From: CAVSRC01 sp963781775
GTDB lineage: Bacteria; Pseudomonadota; Alphaproteobacteria; Rhizobiales; Kaistiaceae
Assembly: GCA_963781775.1 (NCBI GenBank)
Contig: CAWAHE010000019.1
Location: 148,346-212,345, forward strand
Direction: 5' to 3'
Length of the DNA stretch: 64,000 nt
The notes beneath the pieces are model-generated. The model was not told the origin of the DNA and searched no databases. It saw only the letters and a program-made list of their open reading frames with translations. Both the position numbers and the translations under genes were made by a program. Shown one piece after another: positions 50,961-61,905 of the stretch; the stretch's first letter is position 1; each line of letters starts with the position of its first letter.

Positions 50961-50990
50961 CGGCCGCGCCCGAAAGAGCGCGGCCGGTTT
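50961..50990. terminator. Hairpin terminator between leuA and the esterase-like gene
   Basis: A perfect 9-base stem, cggccgcgc (50961-50969) and gcgcggccg (50978-50986), has an 8-base loop. It is followed by gtttcc rather than a long T run. It lies 10 bases after leuA and 26 bases before the convergent stop codon of the esterase-like gene, so it may stop both. Confidence 0.7.
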
Positions 50991-51015
50991 CCTGTCGGCG
51001 ATCGGCGAAGCCGTG

Positions 51016-52383
51016 CTAGCGCGGGCCGATCTCGGTGCTCTCGACGACGACGATGTCGGTCGGGTCGCCAGCGATGCCGAAATCGTTGTCGTTGATCAGG
51101 AACAGCTTGCCGTCCGCCGTCAGCGCGAGACCTTCGATCTTGGCCGGATAGCGCGGCGAAGCGCCAGCAAGCGAGGAGGCGACAAGGCGCTCGGTCTTGG
51201 TCACCGGATTGACGCCGACTGCGGCCAGCTCGTCGCTTTGTTCGAGGCTGGGAGCGGTTGCCGGGTCGTCCCATTTCGAGCCGAGGATGTCGGTGGCCCC
51301 CTCCAGGGAGATCTCGAACAGCTTGGCGATCTCGTCGGTGCGCTCGTCGACCAGGAAATGATCGTGGCCGAGCGCGGTCATCTCGCTGACGCGGAGCGAG
51401 CTCGGCGCTTTTGCGTCGCTGGCGCCGAGCGCCTTGAACTTCTGCCAGTCGTCGAGCTGATAGACGTATTCGGCGACCAGCTTGAGCAACGTGGCGTCGC
51501 CGTCCTTGCCGATGGCAATCTTGAACAGGCGTGTGTTGATCGCCTTGCCGTAGGCCTTGGAATCCGGGTTATCGAGGGGGTTCTGGACCATCGCGTAGAG
51601 GAAGGCGCCATCGTCCGACATGGTCAGCGATTCGATTCCCCGGTTGGAGTGCCGCCTGGCGAGGATCGCTGGCAGGCTGCCGACCACGGGATAATCCGCA
51701 TCGGCGAAGTCCTGCTCGGTGCCGGCCGGCACGAAGCGGCGCACCAACACGCCTTCCGGCGAAATCTCGGCGATGCCGGTGGCATTCTCTTCGCCGATGA
51801 AGAAGCGGCCGTCGGCAATGCGCACGAAGCCCTCGGCGTCGATCGCATTTGGATCCTGCTTCAGCGGCTGGCCGGCGCCGTCGCGCGGCTTGTCGGTTTT
51901 GGCGACCTTGAGCGGGTTGGTGAGGCCGGTTACCGGATTTCCTTTCGGCGTCTTCAGCGGCAGCGAACCGATGACCGTGAAGGTCTTCGCGGCCGGGTCG
52001 AGGGCCACATGGTAGATGGTGATTGTGAAATCCGGCGTCGGGTAGAGGCGTCCGCTGCCCGCCTTCTGGCCGGCAACCTCCGGGCAGATGTCGTCCGCCT
52101 TGACGCCCATCAGATCCTCGGCGTCGTCGCAGGTGAAGTTCGGGCCGCGATCGGAGACGGTGTAGAACTGATTGGGCGCGTCCTTGGGATCGCGAAAGGC
52201 GCCGGAGCCAATGCCGACGTCCAGTTCGAGCGCCTTGGCGCCGGCGACCGGTGACTGAAATGTCCCCAACCTCAGGGCCGCCTGGTCGGGGGCGGCGTGG
52301 TAGGTGGTGATCGTTTCGGCGTGAAGGGCCATGGGCGCGGCCACCAGAAATGCGGCAAGCACGCCGGCGCGTGTGACGGTCAT
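51016..52383 (-). CDS. Secreted esterase-like (phytase-like) beta-propeller protein
   Basis: This 455-residue protein begins with a signal peptide (MTVTRAGVLAAFLVAAPMALHAE). The rest matches the 'esterase-like activity of phytase' family (PF13449): SGAFRDPKDAPNQFYTVSDRGPNF near the N-terminus, DAEGFVRIADGRFFIGEENATGIAEISPEG, and NRGIESLTMSDDGAFLYAMVQNPL. IEGLALTADGKLFLINDNDFG closes the sequence. The blades suggest a beta-propeller. Members are periplasmic or secreted and act on phosphoesters or other esters; the substrate is not known. Convergent with leuA. Confidence 0.88.
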   Translation of the reverse strand: MTVTRAGVLAAFLVAAPMALHAETITTYHAAPDQAALRLGTFQSPVAGAKALELDVGIGSGAFRDPKDAPNQFYTVSDRGPNFTCDDAEDLMGVKADDICPEVAGQKAGSGRLYPTPDFTITIYHVALDPAAKTFTVIGSLPLKTPKGNPVTGLTNPLKVAKTDKPRDGAGQPLKQDPNAIDAEGFVRIADGRFFIGEENATGIAEISPEGVLVRRFVPAGTEQDFADADYPVVGSLPAILARRHSNRGIESLTMSDDGAFLYAMVQNPLDNPDSKAYGKAINTRLFKIAIGKDGDATLLKLVAEYVYQLDDWQKFKALGASDAKAPSSLRVSEMTALGHDHFLVDERTDEIAKLFEISLEGATDILGSKWDDPATAPSLEQSDELAAVGVNPVTKTERLVASSLAGASPRYPAKIEGLALTADGKLFLINDNDFGIAGDPTDIVVVESTEIGPR

Positions 52384-52504
52384 CGGGAACCCCTGTTTTC
52401 AGCGAGCGGAAAGCAACAGGGGCGCTCTAGATGGCGACCGTGACGCTCCGATTACCCTTGCGTGACAGGAGCATGAATCCTGTGGATGGCCCTTGTCGCG
52501 CTGC

Positions 52505-53356
52505 TCACGCCGCCCTTGCATCCGGTGGCGGCGGGCCGTCCTGAACCCAATGCACCACGCGCTGCGGGAAGGGGATGGTAATGCCCGCGGCCTCCAGCGC
52601 CTTCTTGCCGCCCTGGGTGAGGTCCCAGCGGGTGTTCCAGAATTTCGCCGTCGTCGACCATGCGCGAAGCTGCAGGACCACGGAGCTGTCGCCGAGCGAG
52701 AGGGGTACGACCTGGACGGGCGGATCGCTCAGCACGTCCGGGTGGGCGGCGGCGTGTTCGGCCAGAACGGCCCGGCTGGTGGCGATATCGTCCTCGTAGG
52801 CGATGCCGAACTCGATGAGGACAAGCCGGGTCCGGTTGCGGGTGTAGTTGGTGAGGGTGGTGTTCCACAGCTGCGAATTGGGCACGAACTTGAAGATGCC
52901 GTCCCAGGTGCGCAGGCGGGAATGGAAGAGGTTGATCTCCTCGACGGTGCCGGCGACGCCGCTCACCTCAACGTAATCGCCGACGCGGAACGGCCGCAGC
53001 CACAGGAGCATGATGCCGGCCGCGATGTTGGAGAGCGTCCCCTGCAGCGCGAGGCCGATGGCGAGGCCGGCGGCGCCGAGGATGGCCAAGATCGAGGTCG
53101 TCTGCACGCCGACCTGGCTCAGTGCCGCCACGATCACGAATACGATCACGCTATAGCGGGCGGCGGCGGCGAGCACCGGTCCGATCGTGTCGGCATTGTT
53201 CGTGCGGGCGAGCAGGCCGCGGACGGCGCGCGCTGCCCACCCGGCGGCGTAAAGGCCGACCGCGAGGATGACGACGGCGATGGCGAGCCGGGGCAGGAAG
53301 TCGGCCGCCCAGGCCCAGGCCAGGGTGCCGAAGTTGGTGACTTGCGAAAGGTCCAT
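52505..53356 (-). CDS. Small-conductance mechanosensitive (MscS) channel
   Basis: The protein has 283 residues and three N-terminal helices (PRLAIAVVILAVGLYAAGWAARA, YSVIVFVIVAALSQVG, TSILAILGAAGLAIGLALQGTL). The last leads into the MscS pore helix GAAGLAIGLALQGTLSNIAAGIMLL. The cytoplasmic beta domain (FRVGDYVEVSGVAGTVEEINLFHSRLRTWDGIFKFVPNSQ) and a C-terminal alpha/beta domain follow. It opens on membrane stretch to release solutes at hypo-osmotic shock. ATG 53356 is chosen because AGGAGG lies upstream; the longer open frame adds unrelated sequence. Confidence 0.93.
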   Translation of the reverse strand: MDLSQVTNFGTLAWAWAADFLPRLAIAVVILAVGLYAAGWAARAVRGLLARTNNADTIGPVLAAAARYSVIVFVIVAALSQVGVQTTSILAILGAAGLAIGLALQGTLSNIAAGIMLLWLRPFRVGDYVEVSGVAGTVEEINLFHSRLRTWDGIFKFVPNSQLWNTTLTNYTRNRTRLVLIEFGIAYEDDIATSRAVLAEHAAAHPDVLSDPPVQVVPLSLGDSSVVLQLRAWSTTAKFWNTRWDLTQGGKKALEAAGITIPFPQRVVHWVQDGPPPPDARAA

Positions 53357-53509
53357 GTGGCCCTCCTGTTCGGGTGGATCGGTTGGCCTCGGGAAGGCTC
53401 GGAAATGGCTTGATACATGGCCCGGCCGGCCGGCACAAAGCCGCGCTCGCCAAGAGGCTCGCCTTCCGGCCGCTTGGATGCTAGCAGGTGACAAGGGAGA
53501 CAACTGGAA

Positions 53510-54184
53510 ATGGCGCCGCAGGAAATCGTAGTCCAGCTGGGCAAAACGCTGCTGTTCAACGGCCTTGAGCCGGATGATCTGCGGCGGCTGGCGGGCATCG
53601 CGCGCGAGGTTACCCAGCCGACCGGGGGGGTTCTGTTCGAGCAGGGCGACGAGTCCGACGGCCTCTATGTCATCACGGCCGGAATCCTGCGCGTCTATCT
53701 GACGGCCGAGGACGGACGCGAGGCGACGGTCAGCCTGTCCGAGGAAGGCGAGGTCATCGGCGAGATGGCGCTCCTCGACGGTCTGCCGCGCAGCGCCGGC
53801 GTGGCGGCGTTGACCGAGTCAAAACTGATCTTCATTCCGCGGGCGCCGTTCATGGAACTCCTCGATTCGTCGTCGCGGCTCGCCCGTCAGATCATATTGA
53901 CGCTGTGCGAGCGGCTGCGCTCGACGAACGCCCAGATCGACCAGGCGATCTTCCACGATCTGCGCCACCGGCTCCTGATCCTGCTCAACCAGATCGCACT
54001 CATCCATGGACGGATCGAGGCCGACATGGCGGTGGTCGAACTCGACCTGACGCAAGGCAGCATCGCGCAAATGCTCGGCGCCAGCCGCGAGGCGGTCAAC
54101 AAGCAGCTGCGCGCCCTGGTCAAGGAAGGCTGCATCGCCCTGGACGCCCACAAGATCCAGATCTTCAGGCAGCCGCGCGTCTAG
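53510..54184 (+). CDS. Crp/Fnr-family transcription regulator
   Basis: This 224-residue protein has an N-terminal cyclic-nucleotide-binding-like beta barrel (LFEQGDESDGLYVITAGILRVYLTAEDGREATVSLSEEGEVIGEMALLDGLPRSA). A long dimer helix follows, and then a C-terminal winged helix with LTQGSIAQMLGASREAVNKQLRALVKEG as recognition element. The E-x-A-L-L-D-G-L-P-R-S pattern in the barrel matches the nucleotide-binding segment, so cAMP or a relative may bind. The cysteine cluster of Fnr is absent, so it is not an oxygen-sensing Fe-S Fnr. The targets are unknown. It is divergent from the MscS gene. Confidence 0.92.
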   Translation: MAPQEIVVQLGKTLLFNGLEPDDLRRLAGIAREVTQPTGGVLFEQGDESDGLYVITAGILRVYLTAEDGREATVSLSEEGEVIGEMALLDGLPRSAGVAALTESKLIFIPRAPFMELLDSSSRLARQIILTLCERLRSTNAQIDQAIFHDLRHRLLILLNQIALIHGRIEADMAVVELDLTQGSIAQMLGASREAVNKQLRALVKEGCIALDAHKIQIFRQPRV

Positions 54185-54351
54185 CCGCTGAAACACCCCC
54201 GCCGCGGAATCGCGCAGTATCGCCTCGCGAAAAACGCGTTTGCGATCATATGTTTATTCGACCGGCCCGCGACCGCCCGGCAAACTGGACAGGGTAGGGG
54301 GGCTTTGATAGTAGAACGGCCGGCTGATGGACGCCTGTCCGCAGCCTCGGC

Positions 54352-54427
<76 letters not shown>

Positions 54428-54499
54428 AACAAATCAAGCGCTTAGGGCTCAGTCGTCTTGTCGCTCCGACAAAACGTCATTGGCTCATTCCGACAAACG

Positions 54500-55794
54500 C
54501 CCCCTTTCCGTTCTCCTGGCTTCGCATCTTTTGCGTGCGCCGGCACGACGCTGATCTAAAGTTCGCCTGCGCGTCAGGGTCACCTGTGCGCCGTCCGGTG
54601 ACCGCTCAACGCTCGAATTTGCGCGTCCGTTAGCCCCGCGTTGGCGGCATCCGTGTGCCCGCCGTGACGAAAGCCTTTTGAAAGTGATCCACCAGTATGA
54701 CCAGCAGCGTCGCGTGTGCGAATCTGGACCACACGCTGGACGTCTGACGTAGCGGCTGCTGGCTGAGGTTGCCCAAGGCAGATGAACCCGGCGCTTGGGA
54801 TCAATGGCGTCGCGCACCATAACGATAAGACTTTGCCCCGACGGGGTTCGGCGTCGAGCCTCGCGACGAGCTCCGGAAAGAGCGAGGAGCCATCAGCGTC
54901 CAGCAGAGGTACCTCGACCACCTCGCTCGTCTTGTAGTCGAGGACGCGGAGCCCGTTCCGGCACGTCGGCAGGACGGTAGTGAGACCAGGCCAAACGCAG
55001 GAAAATATCTTCTGCCCTCTGTAGCAGATGGAAGCTGATCAGTGCTGCTGTGCCGAGGGAGCCGTGGCCGAGTTGATTGCTTCAGCCTTGGCCACGAAAC
55101 GCATTGTCCCGTCAAAGGTAGCCAAGCGCCGGGTAGAGATTTCGTCGTAGGCGATGCCCATTTTGGCGAACGGATTGTCGGCCGACGAGGGTTGCCGGGG
55201 ATTTCGGCGGACCGATGTGCCAGGCCCGCCTACAGACATCCATGCAAAGAGCTCCAGGATCCGAAGCCGCTCCAGTCCTCTCCTCCCTCGCCGGGATCCC
55301 GTGCCATGAAGCCTATCCGCCGCGCCCAGCGTGATGTCTTCTGAGGGCGGAGAGGCTGGGGAGCGTGGGCCGTTGCCTTCGGAAGTAGCTCACGGCGGGG
55401 GGCTGGAGCGGACGGTCGTAGTCCCGGCGGGTCGCTTCGGGCAGCCGTGAGAATTTTGGAGAACTCTTGTAGACGAGAACGAGCCAGTCAAACGTTCCTG
55501 GCACCGACCGCGGCGTGTTGTACAGGTCTACCCGTTTGCGCCAGGAAATCAACTGCGGATTCAACTTGGAGTTCGTCGCAGCGCTGTTTTGCGATCGCGT
55601 AGTCGGTTCCCAGAGCTTCCCTTTCGGAGCGTGCATCCATCTCCAAGGGCCCAAGTCGGAGGCGCCCAATAATAGGCAATCAGACCGCTCTTCAGCCGCT
55701 TCGCAACCATGAGCTTCGCCCAACCGAGTGGTTTGTGGCGCGGCGTCGGATTCAACCCTACGGCGTCCTCGATCAGCGGCTCGTTGTCGATCAA
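54500..55794 (-). pseudogene. Tyrosine recombinase (phage-type integrase), broken
   Basis: Pieces of one integrase gene lie in order on the minus strand but in different frames. The N-terminal part at 55794-55313 reads YYWAPPTWALGDGCTLRK, EALGTDYAIAKQRCDELQ, and GTFDWLVLVYKSSPKFSRLP followed by EATRRDYDRPL. The middle at about 55165-55040 reads NPFAKMGIAYDEISTRR. The C-terminal part at about 55000-54500 reads LRVLDYKTSEVVEVPLLDAD and FRHGGHTDAANAGLTDAQIR, then ALSGHRT. The last contains the catalytic HxxR-like and GHR segments. At least three frame changes are needed, so the product is not functional. Its C-terminal end faces tRNA-Lys, which fits an element integrated at that tRNA. Boundaries are approximate. 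Confidence 0.8.
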
Positions 55795-55795
55795 A

Positions 55796-57024
55796 CCGTG
55801 CCGTCGGGCGATTGTCTGGTCAAGCAGCTTGCGGTGCGGTGGTCAGCCAGTGACTTTCCGACGTATGCGCATCGGATTGAGGCGTTAGGGGCTACCTTAG
55901 CCGGAACTGCCTCAACTCATTTACCATCCACGTAAGCGGCTGCGGCTTCGGCCCGCATTTCAATGGGCGAGCAGCCTAGGATATTGCGAACAAGTCGAAT
56001 TATATCATGCCAGCAACTGCAGTATCTCTCCTGAGCCGTCGGTATCTTCGCGCATAACACCACATCCAACAGAAACGAACGCGCTCGCCACGACAATCGG
56101 CGAGCAGCGGAACCTGTGGGTAGCCGGAGGCCCCCGCCATTCAATATGCTCGGGAAGCCATATCGGTCGGTAGCCGTCTTCGAATTGCCCTGCGGACCAT
56201 ATCCGCGTAGGCGATGAACTCTGGCTCATTCTTCCAGGCTCGAACGGTGTTCGGGGCTAGAGCAATGACGCACGCATCCTCCCGAATGAAATTCCAAGCT
56301 GAATTCGAAGCGTTTGCCGGCGGGAACCCACTTATTGCGCGAGTGTTTCTCATCGTTTGCAGGGACCTCGAGGTTGCGAGCGGCAAACAATCGGACCAAC
56401 TCTGCCGGCGGAACCCGGTTGGTCTGAAAGTACGAGGCCAACATGTTTACGGCAGCCGTTGCGACGGCCTGTTCGGAAAGGGAGTGTCCCTGGCGCACCG
56501 ATGTTGACTGGCTGTTCTTTCTGAAGGTCCGCTTCTCGAACAGATCGGGCGTGAGTTGTTTCGATGGACCAGCCTTTACCTAACTCAAGTCCGTCGTTCC
56601 CAGCGCCAAGCCGAGTACTTGTAGGTCGATGCCAAACCCTTCGAAACTGACCGGATCAGGCGCTTTGCAAAATGGGGGAAATTCATAGCGTCTGTTCTTC
56701 ACCATTGGCCAATTCCATCGGGCGCTGAACGGAACCGGCCAACAATAAGCAAAATACTTCCTCCGGAAGAAGGCAAGATATTTAATCATCAAAATCTCGC
56801 CGGGTGCGCCAATAAATCTACAATAATTCAATTAGTTAAACATTCGCGGCCTAAGCTGGTTCGTTCGAGCCTGACTCGCAGTAATCCATGCAGTAATAAC
56901 TATCGCGGACACCTGGATGCCCTTCTGCAAAGTTGTTTCGTTCACGATGTGGCGGACGCGCAGAAAACTAGGAAGGCCAGAGCGCGTTACGTGAGTTTCT
57001 GGGGGCCGCTGTGGGATCGAGAAT
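55796..57024. other. Low-information stretch of the island
   Basis: I find no supported gene here. Part of it (about 56500-56900) is richer in A/T than the rest of the window. A minus-strand frame at 56226-56498 encodes AVATAAVNMLASYFQTNRVPPAELVRLFAARN, which vaguely resembles the helical start of MucR-like regulators, but the rest does not fit. Remaining open frames are short and lack codon bias. Confidence 0.5.
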
Positions 57025-57490
57025 TTGAACTCAATATGGATCGGGCGAGACCTTGGGCATCGCGGTGGGCAGCGCACGGGACTGGCCCTAACCGACGATG
57101 TTCATGTCCAGGCCCATGCCCGTCGGTGGGGCGTCACCGCGCAACGAGCTACGAAGGGACTACCCGTTGCGGAGCAGGACAGCCGCAGTTGTCTGGACCG
57201 TGCTGGATGAAGTCGACGTTCCCGTATTTCTTTGGAACGTCTTTCCGCTGCATCCCCATGAGCCCGACGATCCCTTCACCAATCGAGCCCATAATGCCGG
57301 CGAGCGAGCGGTGGGCAAAGATGTGCTCGCAGCCCTACAATTTTGCTGCTCCGTCCCAAGCGCCTCATCGCGATCGGAAACGACGCGGCCGAAGCGGGCC
57401 ACCGCCTGGCAGGATAGCTCAAGGTGCTTCGGGTTAGACGTCCGAGCTATGGTGGACAGAGTACATTCATAGCCGAGATGGACACGCTCT
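57025..57490 (+). pseudogene. Uracil-DNA glycosylase, broken
   Basis: Three successive fragments match one uracil-DNA glycosylase in order. First is TGLALTDDVHVQAHARRWGV followed by TAQRATKGLPVAEQ. In the next frame, TAAVVWTVLDEVDVPVFLWN is followed by VFPLHPHEPDDPFTNRAHNAGER. In the third frame come RPKRLIAIGNDAAEAGHRLAG, a stop codon TAG, and VLRVRRPSYGGQSTFIAEM. The N-terminal motifs are missing. At least two frame changes and one in-frame stop make the gene non-functional. Such small glycosylases remove uracil from DNA. Its N-terminal region upstream is not recognisable. Confidence 0.75.
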
Positions 57491-58347
57491 ATCATTCGGG
57501 CGGCGCACAATGCCGTCGGCGATTGTTGCTGGAGCAAGAGAATCGAGGAGAAGAGCGGCGGGCCCGATGCCTCGCCGGGGCGCGTCTTGCGATTCGGCGG
57601 ACTTCGCTAGCGGTGCGCCAGGCCGAAGGCGAGCGCTTCGCCCTGGCCGACCTGTTCGTCGGCAGCTGGGAAGTGGTCGTGCGGCCAGCTTGGTTGCCTT
57701 CCGCTTCCGCCAGCTCGTGTGATGTTCCGGATCTCGACACAATCTGCAGCACGACAAGTGGCCTCGGCAGTCCCCAGATTAGCTCGACCCGAGAGGCAGA
57801 TGACTCGCCGTAGCCGCTCGGCGGGGCGACGACCTTGGCGACGGGGCCGCTCGGCTCTCCGTCGGCGCCGGCAGCGCAGGAAATCACAGGAAGAAGAGCA
57901 ACGCGACCGCGCCGACGATAGCTACAGTACCGAGAATGCCGCCAAAGTCGACCCAGTGATCGAGATGTGGGCGATGAAACAGACCCAGACGCTTCTGCCT
58001 TGGCCGAGAAGCAGCGCCTACAGCCTCGGGAAGGCGAGCGGGGAAAGGGACTGAACCGTCGATCAAGCAGGCCATCCGAGGGCGGCTGAGTCTCGATGAG
58101 GCGGCCGCCCTCGGTTTTGGTCGGCCCGTAACTTGGCCGGCAATCTCGATCCCACCCAGTTCGCGATGGCGGGTTGACGTACACCATCCGCAAACACAAC
58201 TCGACTGGAACAGAGAACTCCAAGCGTGCTCCCCGATCTGCGACCGAACCGGGAGCTGATTAATGATAAAGGTCTTCGGGTGACGCTTCATAGTCGTCGG
58301 GCGGACGATTCGCCGTGTTTCCCGAGCGCAGCGGCTGATCTGAAAAT
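57491..58347. other. Low-information stretch between glycosylase relic and exporter gene
   Basis: I see no supported gene. A minus-strand frame ends at 57884 with VDFGGILGTVAIVGAVALLFFL, which could be the end of a small membrane protein, but its upstream part has no codon bias or family resemblance. Long minus-strand frames here show Arg/Ser-rich composition typical of non-coding GC-rich frames. Confidence 0.45.
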
Positions 58348-59402
58348 TCACGGTGGCGAGGCCGGACGAGGCGGACAGGACCACGGGGTAGCCCCGACGG
58401 CGACGGCGACGGAGCGGTAGCCGACCTTGGCAATCTCGCGAAGCGACGTCGAAAGGCCGATGGCGGCCACCGCGGTCATCAGGCACCAGCGCGAGAAATC
58501 GCTGAAGGCAGCGGTGGCGCCGGCGGCGGACGCCGGACCGGTGTCGAGTTCGCCGCGACGGGGCGCGGGAAGGAACCCGCGAAGAAGGTCACCGGAAGCT
58601 TGGCCGGGACGTCCGGCGGTGCCTGCCGGCGGAGGCCGAGCGCCACGCAGACATGGTCGGCGACCACGGCGCGACCCAGGGGGTTGCCGCGGATTGTGGC
58701 GATGTCTTCGCCGAGCAGGTGTCCAGACCGATCGCCGGCGCCGACGACCTGCGCCACGTCGTCGAGCGACGCGCCCGATCAGCACGCCGATGGCATGGTC
58801 GTCGAAAACCCAGCACGCGAAAGACCGCTGGGTATATCACCATGGCCGTCGTCGACAGCGTGTGGTGACGGCGACCACCCGCGCGGAGGATCGTCTACCA
58901 GTCGGCATCCGGGCGCGGCGGCAAAACCGATGACAGGGCCAACGCGGCCGAGGCGCCGCAGATCGCCGTGGCGCCGGCGATGAGGACGCCGAAGACCGCG
59001 CCGCGGGCGAGCAGCCGCGCGATCGCAATGCCAACGAAGAAGATCGTCAGAATCACGCCGCCGGTGACGAAGCCGACGGTCTCGAGCCCGAGGCCGAGGA
59101 CATCGAGTGGATCGAGATCCGCAGCCCCAGCAGTGCAACCACCAAACGCGCAACACGCGCTTCGACGCGAACGAGATGCCGGCGCTGCAGCACGTACCTT
59201 CCGACAGGAAGAATGCGAGCGATGCCGAGGAGCAGCGCCAGCGGCGTCGCCGGCCGGGGGCGTGGTTACTGGCACCGAACGATGCGGCCGCCGCAATCGT
59301 CAGCGCGACCGTCGGGCCCAGCGCAAGTTTGGCAGAGATCTGAGCAGACACGGTCACTGCCAGACCGCCGCTAGGTTGGTCCGCGTCAGACCCGAGCGAC
59401 AT
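58348..59402 (-). pseudogene. YeiH/UPF0324 putative sulfate/sulfite exporter (SuyZ-like), frame broken
   Basis: Fragments in order match the UPF0324 (PF03601) membrane family. They are VALTIAAAASFGAS, LAFFLSEG, VALLGLRIS, TVGFVTGGVILTIFFVGIAI, the hallmark GATAICGASAALALS, and AMVIYPAVFRVLGF. DVAQVVGAGDRSGHLLGEDIAT and FSDFSRWCLMTAVAAIGLST with SLREIAKVGYR follow. Several frame changes are needed, so it is broken as given. The SuyZ protein of Paracoccus sulfolactate use belongs to this exporter type, as I recall. It stands 10 bases downstream of the aldehyde dehydrogenase gene, in the same orientation as comC, slcC and suyB. Its role would be export of sulfite or sulfate. Confidence 0.75.
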
Positions 59403-59411
59403 GCGCGGTCC

Positions 59412-60864
59412 TCAGCCGAGCCCGCCGATGCAGACGTATTTGACCTCGAGGTAGTCCTCGCAGCCGTATTTCGAGCCCTCGCGGCCCATGCCGGACTCCT
59501 TCACGCCGCCAAAGGGCGCGACCTCAGTCGTGATCATGCCGGCATTGACGCCGACGAGGCCGTAGCGGAGGCCCTGCGAGACGCGGAAGGTGCGCGCGAG
59601 ATCGCGGGTATAGAAATAGCAGGCGAGGCCGAACTCCGTGTCGTTGGCGTAGCGGATTGCCTCCTCCTCGGTCTCGAAGCGGAAGACGGGACTGAGCGGG
59701 CCGAACGTCTCCTCCCGCGCGACCGCCATATCCTGCGTCGCGTCGCGGATGACGGTCGGCTCGAAGAAGGTGCCGCCGAGCGCGTGCCGCTTGCCGCCCG
59801 CCACGATCTTGCCGCCCTTGCCGACCGCGTCGGCGATGTGCTCCTCGACCTTGGCGACGGCTCTCGCGTCGATCAGCGGGCCTTGCTGCACGCCAACCTC
59901 GCGGCCGTCGCCAACCTTGAGCCGCCCAGTGGCCTCGGCGAGCTTCTCCACGAAGGCTCGTAGATGCCGGCCTGCACGTAGAAGCGGTTGGTGCAGACGC
60001 ACGTCTGGCCGGAATTCCGATACTTGGCGATCATCGCTCCCTCGATTGCAGCGTCGATATCGGCATCGTCGAAGACGAGGAACGGGGCGTTGCCGCCGAG
60101 CTCCATCGACATGCGCTTCATGGTCTTTGCGCCCTGCTCGACGAGCTTCTTGCCGACCTCGGTTGAGCCGGTGAAGGATATCTTTCGGACCGTTGGGTTG
60201 TCGAGGTAGCTCTGCGCCGATCTCGCTCGCCGATCCGGTGAGGATGCTGACGACGCCGGCCGGCACGCCGGCCTTCTCCGCGAGCACTCCCCAGGCGAGC
60301 CCCGAATAGGGCGTCTGCGACGCGGGCTTGACCACGATGGCGCAGCCGACGGCGAGTGCTGCGCCGAGCTTGCGTGCAATCATGGAGGAGGGGAAGTTCC
60401 ACGGCGTGATCGCGCCGACCACGCCGACCGGCTGCTTCTGCACCAGGATCTGCCGGCCTGCCCAGGGCGAAGGGATGATGTCGCCGTAGATGCGGCGCGC
60501 TTCCTCGGCGAACCACTGGACATACGCCGCGCTCATAGCCGACCTCGCCGCGCGCCTCGGCGAGCGGCTTGCCTTGCTCGGCGGTGAGGAGCATGGCGAG
60601 CTCTTCCTGGTTCTCGCGGATGAGCGCGGCGAGCCGATGGAGGATCACCGCCCGCTCCGCCGCCGTCTGCGCCGCCCAGGCCGGCTGCGCCCCGTGGCCG
60701 CCTCGATGGCGCGGAGCGTCTCGGCACGCGCCGCAATTCGGGACCGTCCCGATCGTCTCGCCGGTGGCCGGATCGGTCACGTCGAGGGTGGCGCCGGTAT
60801 CGGCGCCGACCCAGGTGCCGCCGATCAGGTTCGCTTCGCGCTTGTATTCGAGCTTCTGCAACAT
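59412..60864 (-). pseudogene. Aldehyde dehydrogenase (succinate-semialdehyde or sulfolactaldehyde type), frame broken
   Basis: The parts match a GabD-like NAD(P)-dependent aldehyde dehydrogenase. They run from LIGGTWVGADTGATLDVTDP and NQEELAMLLTAEQGKPLAEA to PVGVVGAITPWNFPSSMIAR. SFTGSTEVGKKLVEQGAKT, the catalytic glutamate in MSMELGGNAPFLVF, the catalytic cysteine in NSGQTCVCTNRFYV, and TEVAPFGGVKESGMGREGSK complete it. They sit in at least three frames, so it cannot be translated as one protein here. ATG 60864 has AGGGAG upstream. In this neighbourhood, sulfolactaldehyde dehydrogenase, which belongs to the same family and makes 3-sulfolactate, is as likely as succinate-semialdehyde dehydrogenase. 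Confidence 0.8.
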
Positions 60865-60946
60865 GGGCCTTCTCCCTTCGTACTCGGCCCGCCACCGGCG
60901 GGCTTCTGCCGCTTCGATCTCGGTTCGAGCAGCGCTGGCGTGAAGA

Positions 60947-61905
60947 TCAGTCCTTGATCCGGCGGCCCAGCGCGGTTGGCAAAGCGCCGGCTCCCGGGAG
61001 GCGCGCGCCGCGCTCGGCTTCGATCATGGCGGCGAGCGCCGCGAAATGGCGACGCGCCTTCCCCGCCGAACGCCGTCGGGTCGAAGGCGATGATCAACTG
61101 GCCGGTTCCCGGCGGCGGCCCTTCGGCATCGAGGAAGGACGACGCCTCGCTGGCATAGTTGGCGCCGGTCAGGCCGGCGGCGAGCAGCTCCACCATCAGC
61201 GCCAGCGCCGTGCCCTTGGCGTCGCCCAGCGGCACCATGGTGCCCTTGAGCGCCGCGGCGGCATCGGTCGTCGGATTGCCGTCGGTGTCGAGCGCCCAGC
61301 CTTCAGGGATCGCCTCGCCCTGCTGCTTGGCGGCCAGGATGTTGCCGCGCGCGACCTTGGACAGCGACAGGTCGACGACGATCGGCGGGCGGCCGCGAGC
61401 GGGGCAGGCAAAGGCGATCGGATTGGTGCCGAAGAGGCGCCGGCGCGCCGCCCCACGGCGCCATGGCGCCCGGCGAGTTGGCGAACAGCAGCGCCATGAG
61501 CCCCTTCTGCGCAGGCGCTCGACCGGATGGCCGGCGACGCCGCAATGGTGCGAGCGGCGGATGCGCGGCGACGGCGATGCCCTTGCGCGCGCGTGCATCG
61601 CCGGCAGCCGTTGCTCGGCGAGGTCGAGGGCCGGATAGGCAAAGCCGTTCGCCGCATCGATCGCAGAGCGCGCCGGGCGCGGCGTCGGAGCCGTCGGGCG
61701 TGGCGAAGCCGTCGACCTTGCCGACCTTGCGCCTGCGCGGCATAGGTCGGCACGCGGCGGAGGCCGTGGCCTTTCGGCCGGCCGCTTCGGCGGCGACCAG
61801 CGCGCGCGCGACCGAGCGCGGCATTCGCGGCGCTCGTCCGGCAGCGCTCCAGCGCCTCGGCGACGAGGGCTGCGGCTTCGGCGATCGTCAGGCGTCGTCG
61901 CTCAT
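60947..61905 (-). pseudogene. ComC-like (Ldh/MDH2-type) sulfolactate or malate dehydrogenase, frame broken
   Basis: The gene matches the Ldh (malate/L-sulfolactate dehydrogenase, PF02615) family: SVARALVAAEAAGRK, RRSHHCGVAGHPVERL, PIAFACPARGRPPIVVDLSL, then SKVARGNILAAKQQGEAIPE. EGWALDTDGNPTTDAAAALKG and TALALMVELLAAGLTGANYA follow. The end is AAMIEAERGARLPGAG. Frames change at least three times. ComC is the (R)-sulfolactate dehydrogenase that, with SlcC, interconverts the sulfolactate enantiomers through sulfopyruvate. ATG 61905 overlaps the slcC stop codon as ATGA, a tight operon junction. Without the neighbours it could as well be a malate or ureidoglycolate dehydrogenase. Confidence 0.75.

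Noticed and set aside
56226..56498. MucR/Ros-like regulator
   Set aside because: Only about 30 residues look similar, the zinc-finger part is missing, and the frame does not continue.
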